This document shows, one piece after another, positions 1-7,714 of a DNA stretch of 34,285 nucleotides. The notes under the pieces are model-generated. The model saw only the letters and a list, made by a program, of their open reading frames with translations. It had not been told where the DNA came from and did no database searches. Numbering within the stretch: the stretch's first letter is position 1; each line of letters begins with the position of its first letter. This DNA comes from Actinomycetes bacterium (GTDB taxonomy: Bacteria; Actinomycetota; Acidimicrobiia; Acidimicrobiales; JAJYPT01), in assembly GCA_021795135.1 (NCBI GenBank), contig JAJYPT010000002.1, positions 1-34,285 of the forward strand. The letters are read 5' to 3'. The position numbers and the translations under genes were made by a program.

Positions 1-63
1 TTAATAAAAATATTAATTAAGATAAATATAAATAACCTAATTAGCAGAGGCAGTATAAGCACA

Positions 64-585
64 ATGGCCATTCTTGACTTGAATTCTTTTTTAGACCCCA
101 AATTTGTTGAGGACCTTTCTAATTTATCTATGGAGGAAATAAGGTCACGTAGGTCATCTTGTTCTGAAGTCGAACTCTCCATTTCTTATATGCGCCGTTT
201 AGTGCAAGGGTATTTAGATATCGTATTATCAGAATTAGAAGCAAGGAAAAGTTCTACTAGGAGCGATATTGTAGATCGGCTTCCATCTATATTGGGAGAC
301 ACTTTAAGAGTAGGACCATCGGGACGCCCCCCCGGTGAGCTAGAGCCTAAAGATATTGATGATCTAACTACCAAAATTGAGATGACAATTGGGGTAGATA
401 GGCTTTCTAAATTGGATCAATTACCATCTGAAGATATAACTGAAATAGTAGAAAACTTAGTTGCTTTAGAAGAAGAACTATCCGCTTCTCGTATACGTTT
501 ACATAAATGTATAGATGTTTTTCAAAAAGAAATAATTCGCCGGTATAAATCTGGTGAAGAAAAAGCCGATAATTTGCTCAAATAG
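64..585 (+). CDS. rsiG: RsiG-like c-di-GMP-responsive anti-sigma factor (AmfC family)
   Basis: This 173-residue protein is predicted soluble, largely helical and charged. Residues 37-52 match exactly the c-di-GMP-binding signature of RsiG, E-x3-S-x2-R-x3-Q-x3-D (E37, S41, R44, Q48, D52). A second, decayed copy lies in the C-terminal helix: E138, S142 and R145 are kept, but the Q and D positions are C149 and F153. Known for the family: RsiG is an antiparallel coiled coil that binds c-di-GMP and sequesters the sigma factor WhiG. Older annotations call it aerial mycelium formation protein AmfC. Inferred here: a c-di-GMP-gated anti-sigma factor whose partner is not in the window. mshA follows 91 bases downstream on the same strand. 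The ATG at 64 is the first plausible start; a TATAAG at 54-59 just upstream could support a leaderless message. The frame has no stop back to base 1, so an earlier start is not excluded. Low sequence complexity upstream argues against it. Confidence 0.72.
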   Translation: MAILDLNSFLDPKFVEDLSNLSMEEIRSRRSSCSEVELSISYMRRLVQGYLDIVLSELEARKSSTRSDIVDRLPSILGDTLRVGPSGRPPGELEPKDIDDLTTKIEMTIGVDRLSKLDQLPSEDITEIVENLVALEEELSASRIRLHKCIDVFQKEIIRRYKSGEEKADNLLK

Positions 586-676
586 GTGCCAAAAGAACTG
601 TTTCTTTCTATTTTTAAATGCTTTTTCAGCTCAAATTGCCACAACTGTCTATTCTAAAGGTAGGGTTGTTTAATCT

Positions 677-1918
677 ATGAGTTTAGCAATTCTATCCATG
701 CATACTTCTCCCTTTGCACAACTGGGCTTGGGTGATGGAGGAGGAATGAATGTTTATGTGAAAAAACTTTCTTCAGCATTAGCGCGAAGCGGTATAGAGT
801 GTGATGTATTTACTCGCGCTACTTCTTCGGATCAACCCTCAGAGATTGCAGTTGAACCAAACCTAAGGCTTCACAATATTAAAGCTGGTCCCCTTGAGCC
901 TGTTCCTAAAGCTAATTTAGATAAATTTTTGGATGATTTTACAAGTGAAGTTGCAAAAAAATTAACATCTGGTCGTTTTCCATGGAATAGCCCACTTGAT
1001 GCTATCCATGCCAATTATTGGCTTTCAGGAGTAGTTGGACATCGTTTGAAACATGAGTTGGAAGTACCTTTGATATCAACTTTTCATACTTTGGAAAAAG
1101 TAAAGGCTGAATTAGCCCAAGATCAAGATGAAAATACATTCCAAAGAGCTCGTGCTGAAGGAGAAGTAATAGCTTGTTCAGACGTAGTTTTAGCCTCTTG
1201 TTCTAGTGAAGCACGTCAATTAATTTCTATGTATTCAGCTCATCCTAATAGAATTCAAATACTTCCTCCTGGGGTAGAAAATAAGGTATTTTTTCCTACT
1301 GATAAAATTCATGCTAGATCCAGTTTAGGTATTGACCCGTTGGCAAAAGTATTGTTATTTGTAGGTAGAATTCAAGCCTTAAAAGGTCCTGATGTAGCTA
1401 TTGAGACTTTAGGACTCTTAGAGAACAAAGAAGCAATCTTAATTATTGTAGGAGGACCAAGTGGACCTTTTGGTCAAAGGGATTTTGATTATTGCAAAGA
1501 TTTAGTGCGTTCATTGGGTCTAGAAAAAAGAGTTAGATTCATTCCACCTCAGCCTCATGAAACTTTATCTAGTTATTATCGAGCAGCAGATATTTGCTTG
1601 GTACCAAGTCGTTCTGAGTCATTTGGACTAGTGGCTCTAGAAGCAGCAGCTTGTGGGACTCCAGTTGTAGCTGCTTCTGTAGGAGGTCTTACTAATTTAG
1701 TTGATTCTGGACATAGTGGATTTTTGGTTAATTCAAGAAATCCTGCTGAATATGCTTTTGCTTGTGATCAAATTCTAAACGACGCTAGATTATCTAGCCG
1801 CCTTTCTCAAAATGCTGTAGAACAAGCTAGTCATTACACTTGGTCAGGTGCAGCTTTTAAATTTAGAAAGGTTCTAAGGCTTGTACAAGAAGAAGAAATT
1901 TTAGTTGAATGTTGTTAG
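677..1918 (+). CDS. mshA: D-inositol-3-phosphate glycosyltransferase (MshA), mycothiol synthesis
   Basis: GT4-family, GT-B fold glycosyltransferase of 413 residues, the usual MshA length. MshA transfers GlcNAc from UDP-GlcNAc to 1L-myo-inositol 1-phosphate, the first committed step of mycothiol synthesis, in the cytoplasm. The N-terminus carries the MshA hallmark (HTSP at 9-12, then GDGGGMNVY at 19-27, with N25 at the position known for inositol-phosphate contact in the Corynebacterium enzyme). The FHTLEKVKAE stretch is also MshA-like. The C-terminal half has the nucleotide-sugar site: FVGRIQALKGP with the conserved Arg and Lys, and SRSESFGLVALEAAACGTP with the EX7E glutamates. ATG at 677 is preceded by a modest purine-rich site. 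Its 3' end is close to proC (10 bases to the chosen proC start), suggesting co-transcription. Identity as MshA rather than a generic GT4 rests on the N-terminal motif. Confidence 0.87.
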   Translation: MSLAILSMHTSPFAQLGLGDGGGMNVYVKKLSSALARSGIECDVFTRATSSDQPSEIAVEPNLRLHNIKAGPLEPVPKANLDKFLDDFTSEVAKKLTSGRFPWNSPLDAIHANYWLSGVVGHRLKHELEVPLISTFHTLEKVKAELAQDQDENTFQRARAEGEVIACSDVVLASCSSEARQLISMYSAHPNRIQILPPGVENKVFFPTDKIHARSSLGIDPLAKVLLFVGRIQALKGPDVAIETLGLLENKEAILIIVGGPSGPFGQRDFDYCKDLVRSLGLEKRVRFIPPQPHETLSSYYRAADICLVPSRSESFGLVALEAAACGTPVVAASVGGLTNLVDSGHSGFLVNSRNPAEYAFACDQILNDARLSSRLSQNAVEQASHYTWSGAAFKFRKVLRLVQEEEILVECC

Positions 1919-1928
1919 GAGTAAAATA

Positions 1929-2726
1929 ATGTATCCTAAAATAATGCTCTTTGGGGCTGGACATATGGGAACAGCTTTATTAGATGGAATTTTTACTGCA
2001 AGATTATTTACTCCTGATCAAGTAGTTGTTGTAGATAAACAAAAAACTGCATTAGAAAAGGTTCAAAACAAATACCCAAGTATCAAAGTTAGTCAAGAGC
2101 CTAAAGATTTTGCAGAAGCTGCAATTGTGGCAGTAAAGCCCCTTGAGGTTTCTTCGGTGTTTTTATCTATTAAAGAACTTAAAATTCCTAGGGTTGTTTC
2201 TATAGCAGCTGGGGTTTCTCTTAGTAAGCTTTTAAATTGGGTTGATCCATCTTCAACAGTGGTAATTCGTGCAATGCCTAACACTGCTGCACTAATTGGT
2301 CAAAGTGCTTCTGCAATTTCTTATATGTCAGGAACTGACGAATTAGATATTGTATGGGCAGAAGAAATTTTATCTAAGGTAGGAACTGTCATTAGAGTTC
2401 CTGAATATCTTTTAGATGCAGTTACTGCTCTATCGGGATCTGGGCCGGCTTATTTTTTTCTTGTTGTAGAGGCATTAATAGAAGCTGGAGTCTTGGTGGG
2501 ACTACCAAGAGAAGTTTCAGAACAGCTTACAAGACAAACTTTTTTAGGTGCAGCAGAACTATTTAATACTTCAAATCACTCTGTTCAAGAGTTACGACAC
2601 GGAGTTACTTCTCCTGGTGGAACTACTGCAGCAGCTCTGAAGGTTTTAGAATCAAATGGTCTAAGAGGCGCTTTTTTTGAAGCTATTGAAGCAGCTACCC
2701 AGCGTTCAATTGAATTGAGAGATTGA
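1929..2726 (+). CDS. proC: Pyrroline-5-carboxylate reductase
   Basis: Cytoplasmic enzyme of 265 residues that reduces 1-pyrroline-5-carboxylate to proline with NAD(P)H, the last step of proline synthesis. It has the N-terminal Rossmann motif GAGHMG (9-14), AVKP (68-71), RAMPNT (114-119) and the P5CR signature in the C-terminal dimerisation domain, beginning ALSGSGPAYFF at 167. The frame stays open back to a TTG at 1905 that overlaps mshA. The ATG at 1929 is preferred because TAGGAG lies at 1915-1920 with about 8 bases of spacing, and because the Rossmann fold then begins at the family's usual position. It follows mshA closely and is probably in one transcript with it. In mycobacteria proC is next to a small excisionase-like HTH gene; here that gene is found only at 7715, beyond an amine-utilisation block. 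Confidence 0.95.
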   Translation: MYPKIMLFGAGHMGTALLDGIFTARLFTPDQVVVVDKQKTALEKVQNKYPSIKVSQEPKDFAEAAIVAVKPLEVSSVFLSIKELKIPRVVSIAAGVSLSKLLNWVDPSSTVVIRAMPNTAALIGQSASAISYMSGTDELDIVWAEEILSKVGTVIRVPEYLLDAVTALSGSGPAYFFLVVEALIEAGVLVGLPREVSEQLTRQTFLGAAELFNTSNHSVQELRHGVTSPGGTTAAALKVLESNGLRGAFFEAIEAATQRSIELRD

Positions 2727-2770
2727 ACTAAGGCAATTGCATAATATAGAGAAAAGTAGATGGAATTAAA

Positions 2771-3271
2771 GTGTCATTAGAATTAGATAAAGTTGATCTT
2801 AAAATAATATCAATACTCATAGATAATGCTCGTATTCCTTTGCAAGAATTAGCTGACAAAGTGGGTTTTTCACGAGTAACTGTAAGTGAAAGAGTAAAAA
2901 AATTACGCGAAAAGGGAGTGATTGAGAAATATCAAAGCGTGATTGACTCTGATATGCTTGGATACTCAGTGCTTGCCTGGGTTGGGCTTTCGACTGTTCA
3001 AGGAAAAGAATCTTATCGTACGCTAGAAGATCTCAAACAAATTCTAGAAATTGAGTCAGCTTATGTAGTTACGGGTCAATTCGATATTTTAGTTAAAATT
3101 AGAGCTAAAAATAACGCTCATTTGCAACAGATTTTATTTGAACAAGTAGACCAAGTATATGGATTCAAAAAATCAGAAACTATGGTTGTTCTTTCTGCTG
3201 CAGTTGAAAAAAATGGTCTTGATAGCCGCCTTGTGGATTCATTAGCAAAAGAGGCTTCTTCTGTTTTGTAA
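2771..3271 (+). CDS. Lrp/AsnC-family transcriptional regulator
   Basis: Protein of 166 residues with the two-part Lrp/AsnC layout. An N-terminal winged helix-turn-helix spans about 5-55 (LDKVDLKIISILIDNARI, then SRVTVSERVKKLREKGVIEKY). A C-terminal RAM effector-binding domain spans about 65-145 (VTGQFDILVKIRAKN and following). Such proteins form octamers or dimers that bind amino acids and regulate amino-acid or amine metabolism. The only sensible start is GTG at 2771, behind the weak site TGGAAT. It lies 44 bases after proC and converges on the permease/amine-oxidase operon. Lrp/AsnC regulators commonly accompany amine oxidase and permease genes in actinobacteria, so control of that operon is a reasonable inference. 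The ligand cannot be read from the sequence. A role in proline control through proC is the alternative. Confidence 0.88.
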   Translation: MSLELDKVDLKIISILIDNARIPLQELADKVGFSRVTVSERVKKLREKGVIEKYQSVIDSDMLGYSVLAWVGLSTVQGKESYRTLEDLKQILEIESAYVVTGQFDILVKIRAKNNAHLQQILFEQVDQVYGFKKSETMVVLSAAVEKNGLDSRLVDSLAKEASSVL

Positions 3272-3303
3272 GTGAAATCAAACAAATCAAAAGAAGCCTC
3301 TTT
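3248..3303. terminator. Bidirectional hairpin between converging lrp-like and permease genes
   Basis: A perfect 13-base inverted repeat: AAAGAGGCTTCTT at 3248-3260 and AAGAAGCCTCTTT at 3291-3303, with a 30-base loop. The left arm lies inside the last codons of the Lrp gene. On the - strand the hairpin begins 12 bases past the permease stop and is followed by a short T run, a normal position for a terminator. The long loop and short T runs make efficiency uncertain. Confidence 0.6.
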
Positions 3304-3314
3304 GTAATCTATAT

Positions 3315-4796
3315 TTATTCCTGAATAAAAGGAGGTTCTATTGTGGGAGGGTCAATCATGGGAGAATCTGCCATTATTCCTATTGTATCTTGAGTAAGGC
3401 TAGACTCTAAGTTGGTATTTGTAAGCAATAATGTATCTTTATTGGTCTTGCGATTTGAATATAAATACCAACTGTAACCTCCTGCCATATATACCAAGAA
3501 AAGATAGGGTAAAAGATTATAAGGAGCAGAAGGAACAGGGTAGACACTACCAACTAATGGAATCAGTAAAAATATTATAGACAGAGAACTATTTATAATA
3601 TTTTTGGCTTTTAGCTCGTTGATGCTTTTCAAAAATAAAGGTGCTGCAATAGAGATCATTATATAGGCAAAGATGAATCCATAAGTAGCATAAGTGCCAA
3701 AGTACCCATAAGCATTTAGGGCTTGAGTATTTGAAAGGAGCAAAGTTGCTACTAATACGATCCCTGATGTTATATTGACAGCTATATGCGGAGTCTTATT
3801 GACACTATGAGATATGCCAATATTATTGTGAAAGTGTTGATCTTGACTCATTGAAAAAAGAATTCTTGAACCTGCATTGACAGATGCTAGAGTGCAAGAG
3901 AAAAGACTTATCGTGGCACCAAAGTCAGTCAATAGTCCAAACCAAGGAACGTTATAAGCAGTCGCCATTTGATTGAGTGGTGAAGAACTTTTCTCTAGTG
4001 CTGAGAGTCCTCCTGGGAAACCCATTACTTCTATATAAGATAATGAGATAAAGAAGATACCGGCTACCATTAGGCTAATTCGTACAGCTCTTGGAATAGT
4101 TCTATGAGGGTTTTTGGATTCTCTTCCCAAAGTGGCAGAGCTTTCAAAGCCAACATAAGAAAAAACTGTAAGTACCATTCCAAGGGCTAGTCCCGAAAAA
4201 GATACATTTTTGAGAGCGATTTGATTAGTATCTAAATGAATTCCATGAGCAAAAAATACAACTAACCCTAGTATTACTATTAAACCCACAGAACCAAATT
4301 CCATTATCAGGGCTATTTTTGCTGATAAGCGGATATCTTTATAAGCTAAATACCATACAAGAGATATACCAATGATGAGCCATAATACTTCTGGAATATG
4401 TATACCAATGCTTGTTGCTAATAATTGAGCAAATATGCTAAATCCTACTAATACTGCCATGGCGGTTCCTAAATAGGCAGCCATCATTGCCCAACCTGTC
4501 CCAAATCCCCAAAAAGAGCCTAATCCTTCTTTTACATAAGTATATAGAGCTCCTGGAGTAGCTACTCTTTTGGCAAAAACAGTGATATTTTTGCCAACTA
4601 TAGATAATCCAATCATAGAGACTAAGTAAACAAGCCAAGTCCCATCACCAGCACTAGCTGCAACTAAAGGTATAGAAAGTGCTGGTGTAAGTGTAGGGGC
4701 GATATTGGCAAATGACTGAGCTATGGTTTCAGAAAAAGAAAGATAGTTACTTTTTAATTGATGTTTGATAGGTAGTTCTGCTTCTGTTTTTTCCAT
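3315..4796 (-). CDS. APC-superfamily amino acid/amine permease
   Basis: Integral membrane transporter of 493 residues with about 12 hydrophobic segments and the APC-superfamily look. A cytoplasmic N-terminus precedes the first segment (SFSETIAQSFANIAPTLTP, typical of the family), and GFESSATLGRESKNPHRTIPRA is the conserved cytoplasmic loop after the sixth segment. It probably imports an amino acid or primary amine by proton or sodium symport. The frame runs on upstream into the amine oxidase gene, but ATG at 4796 is chosen: AAAGGAAA lies about 8 bases before it and the protein then starts like its family. The copper amine oxidase ends 37 bases upstream on the same strand, so the two form an operon. 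By context the substrate is the oxidase's amine (tyramine or phenylethylamine-like), an inference. The C-terminal tail is polar with several Pro residues. Confidence 0.87.
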   Translation of the reverse strand: MEKTEAELPIKHQLKSNYLSFSETIAQSFANIAPTLTPALSIPLVAASAGDGTWLVYLVSMIGLSIVGKNITVFAKRVATPGALYTYVKEGLGSFWGFGTGWAMMAAYLGTAMAVLVGFSIFAQLLATSIGIHIPEVLWLIIGISLVWYLAYKDIRLSAKIALIMEFGSVGLIVILGLVVFFAHGIHLDTNQIALKNVSFSGLALGMVLTVFSYVGFESSATLGRESKNPHRTIPRAVRISLMVAGIFFISLSYIEVMGFPGGLSALEKSSSPLNQMATAYNVPWFGLLTDFGATISLFSCTLASVNAGSRILFSMSQDQHFHNNIGISHSVNKTPHIAVNITSGIVLVATLLLSNTQALNAYGYFGTYATYGFIFAYIMISIAAPLFLKSINELKAKNIINSSLSIIFLLIPLVGSVYPVPSAPYNLLPYLFLVYMAGGYSWYLYSNRKTNKDTLLLTNTNLESSLTQDTIGIMADSPMIDPPTIEPPFIQE

Positions 4797-4833
4797 TGGA
4801 GTTTTCCTTTGAGTCAAATAATTTATATTAGAG

Positions 4834-6768
4834 CTATGCTTTGCAAGATCCATGCAAAGGAGAAGTAGGTGGAACATCTAAAGAAGGATTCTGAGAGAAA
4901 AATCCTGAGGGTTTTAACATAAAACCTATGTAAGCAGCTGGCATTACAGGCCAATCTTCTGGGCGAACAACATGGTGATGACCCATGGTGTACCAAACAA
5001 CTAAATCTTCATTTTCTATATTACGATTGGAAGAAGTCCATTTGGGAAGGCCATCTCCTCCTAGATTTTGGTTAGGATAGTCTCCAGCTGCATACATTTC
5101 TGTGGGTGAATAAGGTGTAACCCAAAGATGTTTTGTTATAAATCCAGCTCTTTTTATCAAGCTAGATTCTTTATCAGCAAAAGGAATGGCATTTTCCATT
5201 GGCATTAATTTGTAGCTAACAGGGTCTCCAACTGCATTTTTGACAGAAGGGTTTATAATCTTCCAATACCTTGCTGAAAATGGATCTATAAGTTGCTGAG
5301 CCTCTAGTTCTGTTTTTAATACTGTTGTCTTGGCAAAGAAGCCATTGCCAAGTGGATTTGTCTCTCCTGGGGGTTCTGCTTCGGTATGTACCTCTGTTAC
5401 TGTATTTTTCATGCCGTCAACTTGCATATCAAGACGAAGGTTGAAAAAATGTTGATGTATAGGAGCAGCCAAGTCTTCTTTAAGCAAGGAGGCATATTTA
5501 GGACGATCCCCAGCTTTGATAGCAGCTGTATTTACGATTCCGGTAAGTTTTACTTGAAATTCAATCGTTCCATCTAAATATAGATACCAAAAAAATCCAT
5601 ATTCATAATTAGCTACTGTGGATATGGAAGAAATTACCAAACGTCGAGAACGACGTACTTCAGCCTTATTGGTTCGCCAATCTGTATGTTTCCATAATGT
5701 ACCAAAGTCTTCTTCATGAAGACATATAGCATTTTTTATAGTTGCTACATTTCCACGAGAAGTAATTAAATTAACATCAAAGTAACGAATCACTCCCAAA
5801 CAATCACAACCCAATTCAAGAGAATTAGCCAGCATCCCAATACCGTATTCTCCTGCATCAAAAGCATTTTGGCGGTTATGGTTAGGGCCAGGATCTCCAT
5901 AGGGAACTACCATTTCAGAAAGAGAAGCTCTGTAAAGAATGGGTCGTTCTTGGCCTTGGTCATCATAGGTTAAAGTATGAAGAACGAGACCTTCTCGAGA
6001 GGTAAAGCCTATTCTGAACTTCCATTTTTGCCAACTAACTTCCCAGCCGTTTACTTCAAAGCTAGGACCTTCTGGCTGTATTACTTGTAGTGGCTTCAAA
6101 TCGTTTCTAAGTTCGGTTTCGATTTGGTCTGCTCCATAGTTACCTGAGTCTTTTGGTAGAGGAATAACTCCATAATCTTCAACACGAAGGACCTGCATGG
6201 TATTGAGATCCACTACTGCTATTAGACCCTCTAATGGTCGGGCATATCCATTATCATCCGGGTCACTACGAACCCAGCTAAGAGCGCGAACTAATCGAGT
6301 ATTTTTTTCTTCCGCAGTACCAAAATTACCTGCTGACCAAGCATCTACCATAACAAGATCCATATTGGTTACCCCTCGCAGTGCTACTGCTTTTTGGAAC
6401 TCACTACTTGCTTTTACAGCTTCTTCACACTCGGAAAATTCATCTAATAAAATATTGGGCTGAACTCCACTCAGAATAAGTCTGTCTAGGACTATTTCTT
6501 GTGAAAGAGATATTTTCCATTCTTCTGTTTGGGTTGTTTTATTGTTTAGAAGAATAATTTTTGCAATTCGATCGATTTCTATTGTTGGGGTGAAGCTTAG
6601 AATTTTTTCTTTTGGTGGCTCAAGCAACTCAACGCTTACAAAACGATAACTAGTGTTGTCTTCTAAATTCTGACTTACCAGACTTACTGCTTTTGATACC
6701 TCTTCTTTGCTCAAGGGATCGAGGGGATTAATTTCTTTAGACGTATTTATAGTTATCAATTGGGTCAT
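4834..6768 (-). CDS. Copper-containing primary amine oxidase (TPQ enzyme)
   Basis: Enzyme of 644 residues that converts a primary amine, O2 and water to an aldehyde, ammonia and H2O2, using Cu(II) and the self-made cofactor TPQ. With the chosen start, Y388 in the T-x-x-N-Y-E motif is the TPQ precursor. D304 in NAFDAGEYG is the expected catalytic base, and H438, H440 (HQH) and H599 (before RPEDWP) are the copper ligands. All key residues are present, at spacings like the Arthrobacter phenylethylamine oxidase. There is no signal peptide, so it should be cytoplasmic like that enzyme. Two in-frame ATGs lie six bases apart (6774 and 6768); AAAGGA sits six bases before 6768, which decides the start. 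The permease follows 37 bases downstream. No aldehyde dehydrogenase is in the window. An inverted repeat lies just upstream at 6793-6826. Confidence 0.95.
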   Translation of the reverse strand: MTQLITINTSKEINPLDPLSKEEVSKAVSLVSQNLEDNTSYRFVSVELLEPPKEKILSFTPTIEIDRIAKIILLNNKTTQTEEWKISLSQEIVLDRLILSGVQPNILLDEFSECEEAVKASSEFQKAVALRGVTNMDLVMVDAWSAGNFGTAEEKNTRLVRALSWVRSDPDDNGYARPLEGLIAVVDLNTMQVLRVEDYGVIPLPKDSGNYGADQIETELRNDLKPLQVIQPEGPSFEVNGWEVSWQKWKFRIGFTSREGLVLHTLTYDDQGQERPILYRASLSEMVVPYGDPGPNHNRQNAFDAGEYGIGMLANSLELGCDCLGVIRYFDVNLITSRGNVATIKNAICLHEEDFGTLWKHTDWRTNKAEVRRSRRLVISSISTVANYEYGFFWYLYLDGTIEFQVKLTGIVNTAAIKAGDRPKYASLLKEDLAAPIHQHFFNLRLDMQVDGMKNTVTEVHTEAEPPGETNPLGNGFFAKTTVLKTELEAQQLIDPFSARYWKIINPSVKNAVGDPVSYKLMPMENAIPFADKESSLIKRAGFITKHLWVTPYSPTEMYAAGDYPNQNLGGDGLPKWTSSNRNIENEDLVVWYTMGHHHVVRPEDWPVMPAAYIGFMLKPSGFFSQNPSLDVPPTSPLHGSCKA

Positions 6769-6792
6769 TTGCATTCCTTTTTATTCAAGATG

Positions 6793-6826
6793 TAAGTATA
6801 TGTAACATTTTTTTAACATATACGTA
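6793..6826. promoter_or_regulatory. Inverted repeat upstream of the amine oxidase operon
   Basis: GTATATGT (6796-6803) and ACATATAC (6816-6823) form a perfect 8-base dyad with a 12-base AT spacer. After one mismatch it extends by two further pairs on each side (TAA/GTA flanks). It ends 25 bases before the oxidase start. On the - strand TATACT within it could be a -10 element. The position suits an operator for the oxidase/permease operon, or for the divergent gene at 6954; the Lrp-type protein is the obvious candidate ligand. The site's role is inference from placement. Confidence 0.4.
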
Positions 6827-6953
6827 ACTATTTATTATTATTTCTTTCTATTTATAAACTAAATAGTTGGTTTAAACTGTAAAGTGTAAAGATTGAAATG
6901 TCAATAATGATTAAATCGTTTTTGTATTCGCCTCAAGAATTAGAGGGATTAAA
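6827..6953. promoter_or_regulatory. Divergent intergenic region between amine oxidase and NiCoT-like gene
   Basis: AT-rich gap read in opposite directions from its two ends. It holds an 8-base palindrome GTTTAAAC (6870-6877) and, directly after it, the tandem repeat TGTAAAG-TGTAAAG (6878-6891). A good ribosome binding site GAGGGA lies five bases before the ATG at 6954. No convincing -35/-10 pair could be picked for the + strand gene. Confidence 0.3.
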
Positions 6954-7589
6954 ATGAACCCAACATTATTACTTGTATTGTTGTTAGGACTAAGACATGG
7001 AATATCAACAGAGAATGTAACTGTATTGAATAGTTTTATTCAATCGACTCGGGCTCGAATGCGAGTATCTTTACGTTATGCTCTCAATCTTGGAACTGGG
7101 CATGCTTTAGGGATGGCCTTAGTTGGCATAATTGTTATAAAAATAACTCCTCATGAGTTTTCTCCTTGGAGTCTTTGGGTTGACAGGATAAGTTCTCTTT
7201 GGATATTGAGTAGTTCTACTTTTATGCTTTTAGATTCTTGGGGATGTAAAACTGTTAATTTGACCAAGTTTAAAAGTAGTTTAAGATCTAGATCTTCTTC
7301 TTGGGTTATAGGAGCAGTTTTGGGGTTGTCTTTGGGAAGCGGAGATATTTTATTCTTTGTCCTATTAGGCGCTCACTCATTAAATCCCACTCAAGACATG
7401 CTATTTTTCTTTCTATTTTTTACTTCCATGTTGGTTGGAGTAGGAGTTATTGCTGTGGGATTTTCAGCACTACATAAGCCTCGTACTTATGATTCAAATA
7501 TCGCAATGAAAATAAGCTTATGGGTAAGTCGCTTATCAGCATTAGCAAGTGTTGTGATATCGGTTCTTTTGTTGTTAGAAGCCTTTTAG
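6954..7589 (+). CDS. Divergent NiCoT/UreH-like six-helix membrane protein
   Basis: Membrane protein of 211 residues with about six hydrophobic segments. Its first helix reads GLRHG (12-16), and a later helix has LGTGHALGMALVG. Both are laid out like the nickel/cobalt transporter (NicO/NiCoT, UreH, HupE) fold, where helix II carries R-H-x4-D-H and a following helix carries a G-H motif. Here the metal signature is altered: H15 is kept, but the later D-H positions are E20 and N21. Function is therefore unclear. It may move another metal (copper for the neighbouring amine oxidase is a contextual guess) or another solute, or it may be a degenerate relative. It is transcribed divergently from the amine oxidase with a strong ribosome binding site. 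Assignment to the fold is by eye only. Confidence 0.5.
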   Translation: MNPTLLLVLLLGLRHGISTENVTVLNSFIQSTRARMRVSLRYALNLGTGHALGMALVGIIVIKITPHEFSPWSLWVDRISSLWILSSSTFMLLDSWGCKTVNLTKFKSSLRSRSSSWVIGAVLGLSLGSGDILFFVLLGAHSLNPTQDMLFFFLFFTSMLVGVGVIAVGFSALHKPRTYDSNIAMKISLWVSRLSALASVVISVLLLLEAF

Positions 7590-7714
7590 TAATCAAATCA
7601 ATATTGGAACAATTCTTTTAAATATTTCAAAAAACTAAGAAGATGTTTTAGGGGGTCTTTCCTAAAGGCTTTAAAAAGCGTAGAGTTTTGGAAGGCGGAT
7701 AGGGGTGATGCAAC

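Noticed and set aside
1905..1928. Longer proC start at TTG 1905 inside mshA
   Set aside because: ATG at 1929 has a well-placed TAGGAG and gives the normal N-terminus; the extra eight residues are not family-like.
4797..4877. Longer permease start overlapping the amine oxidase gene
   Set aside because: The extra residues are encoded by the end of the oxidase gene and its spacer; ATG 4796 has its own ribosome binding site.
6197..6463. 88-codon frame opposite the amine oxidase
   Set aside because: Shadow of the strongly conserved oxidase gene, with no recognisable domain and no ribosome binding site.
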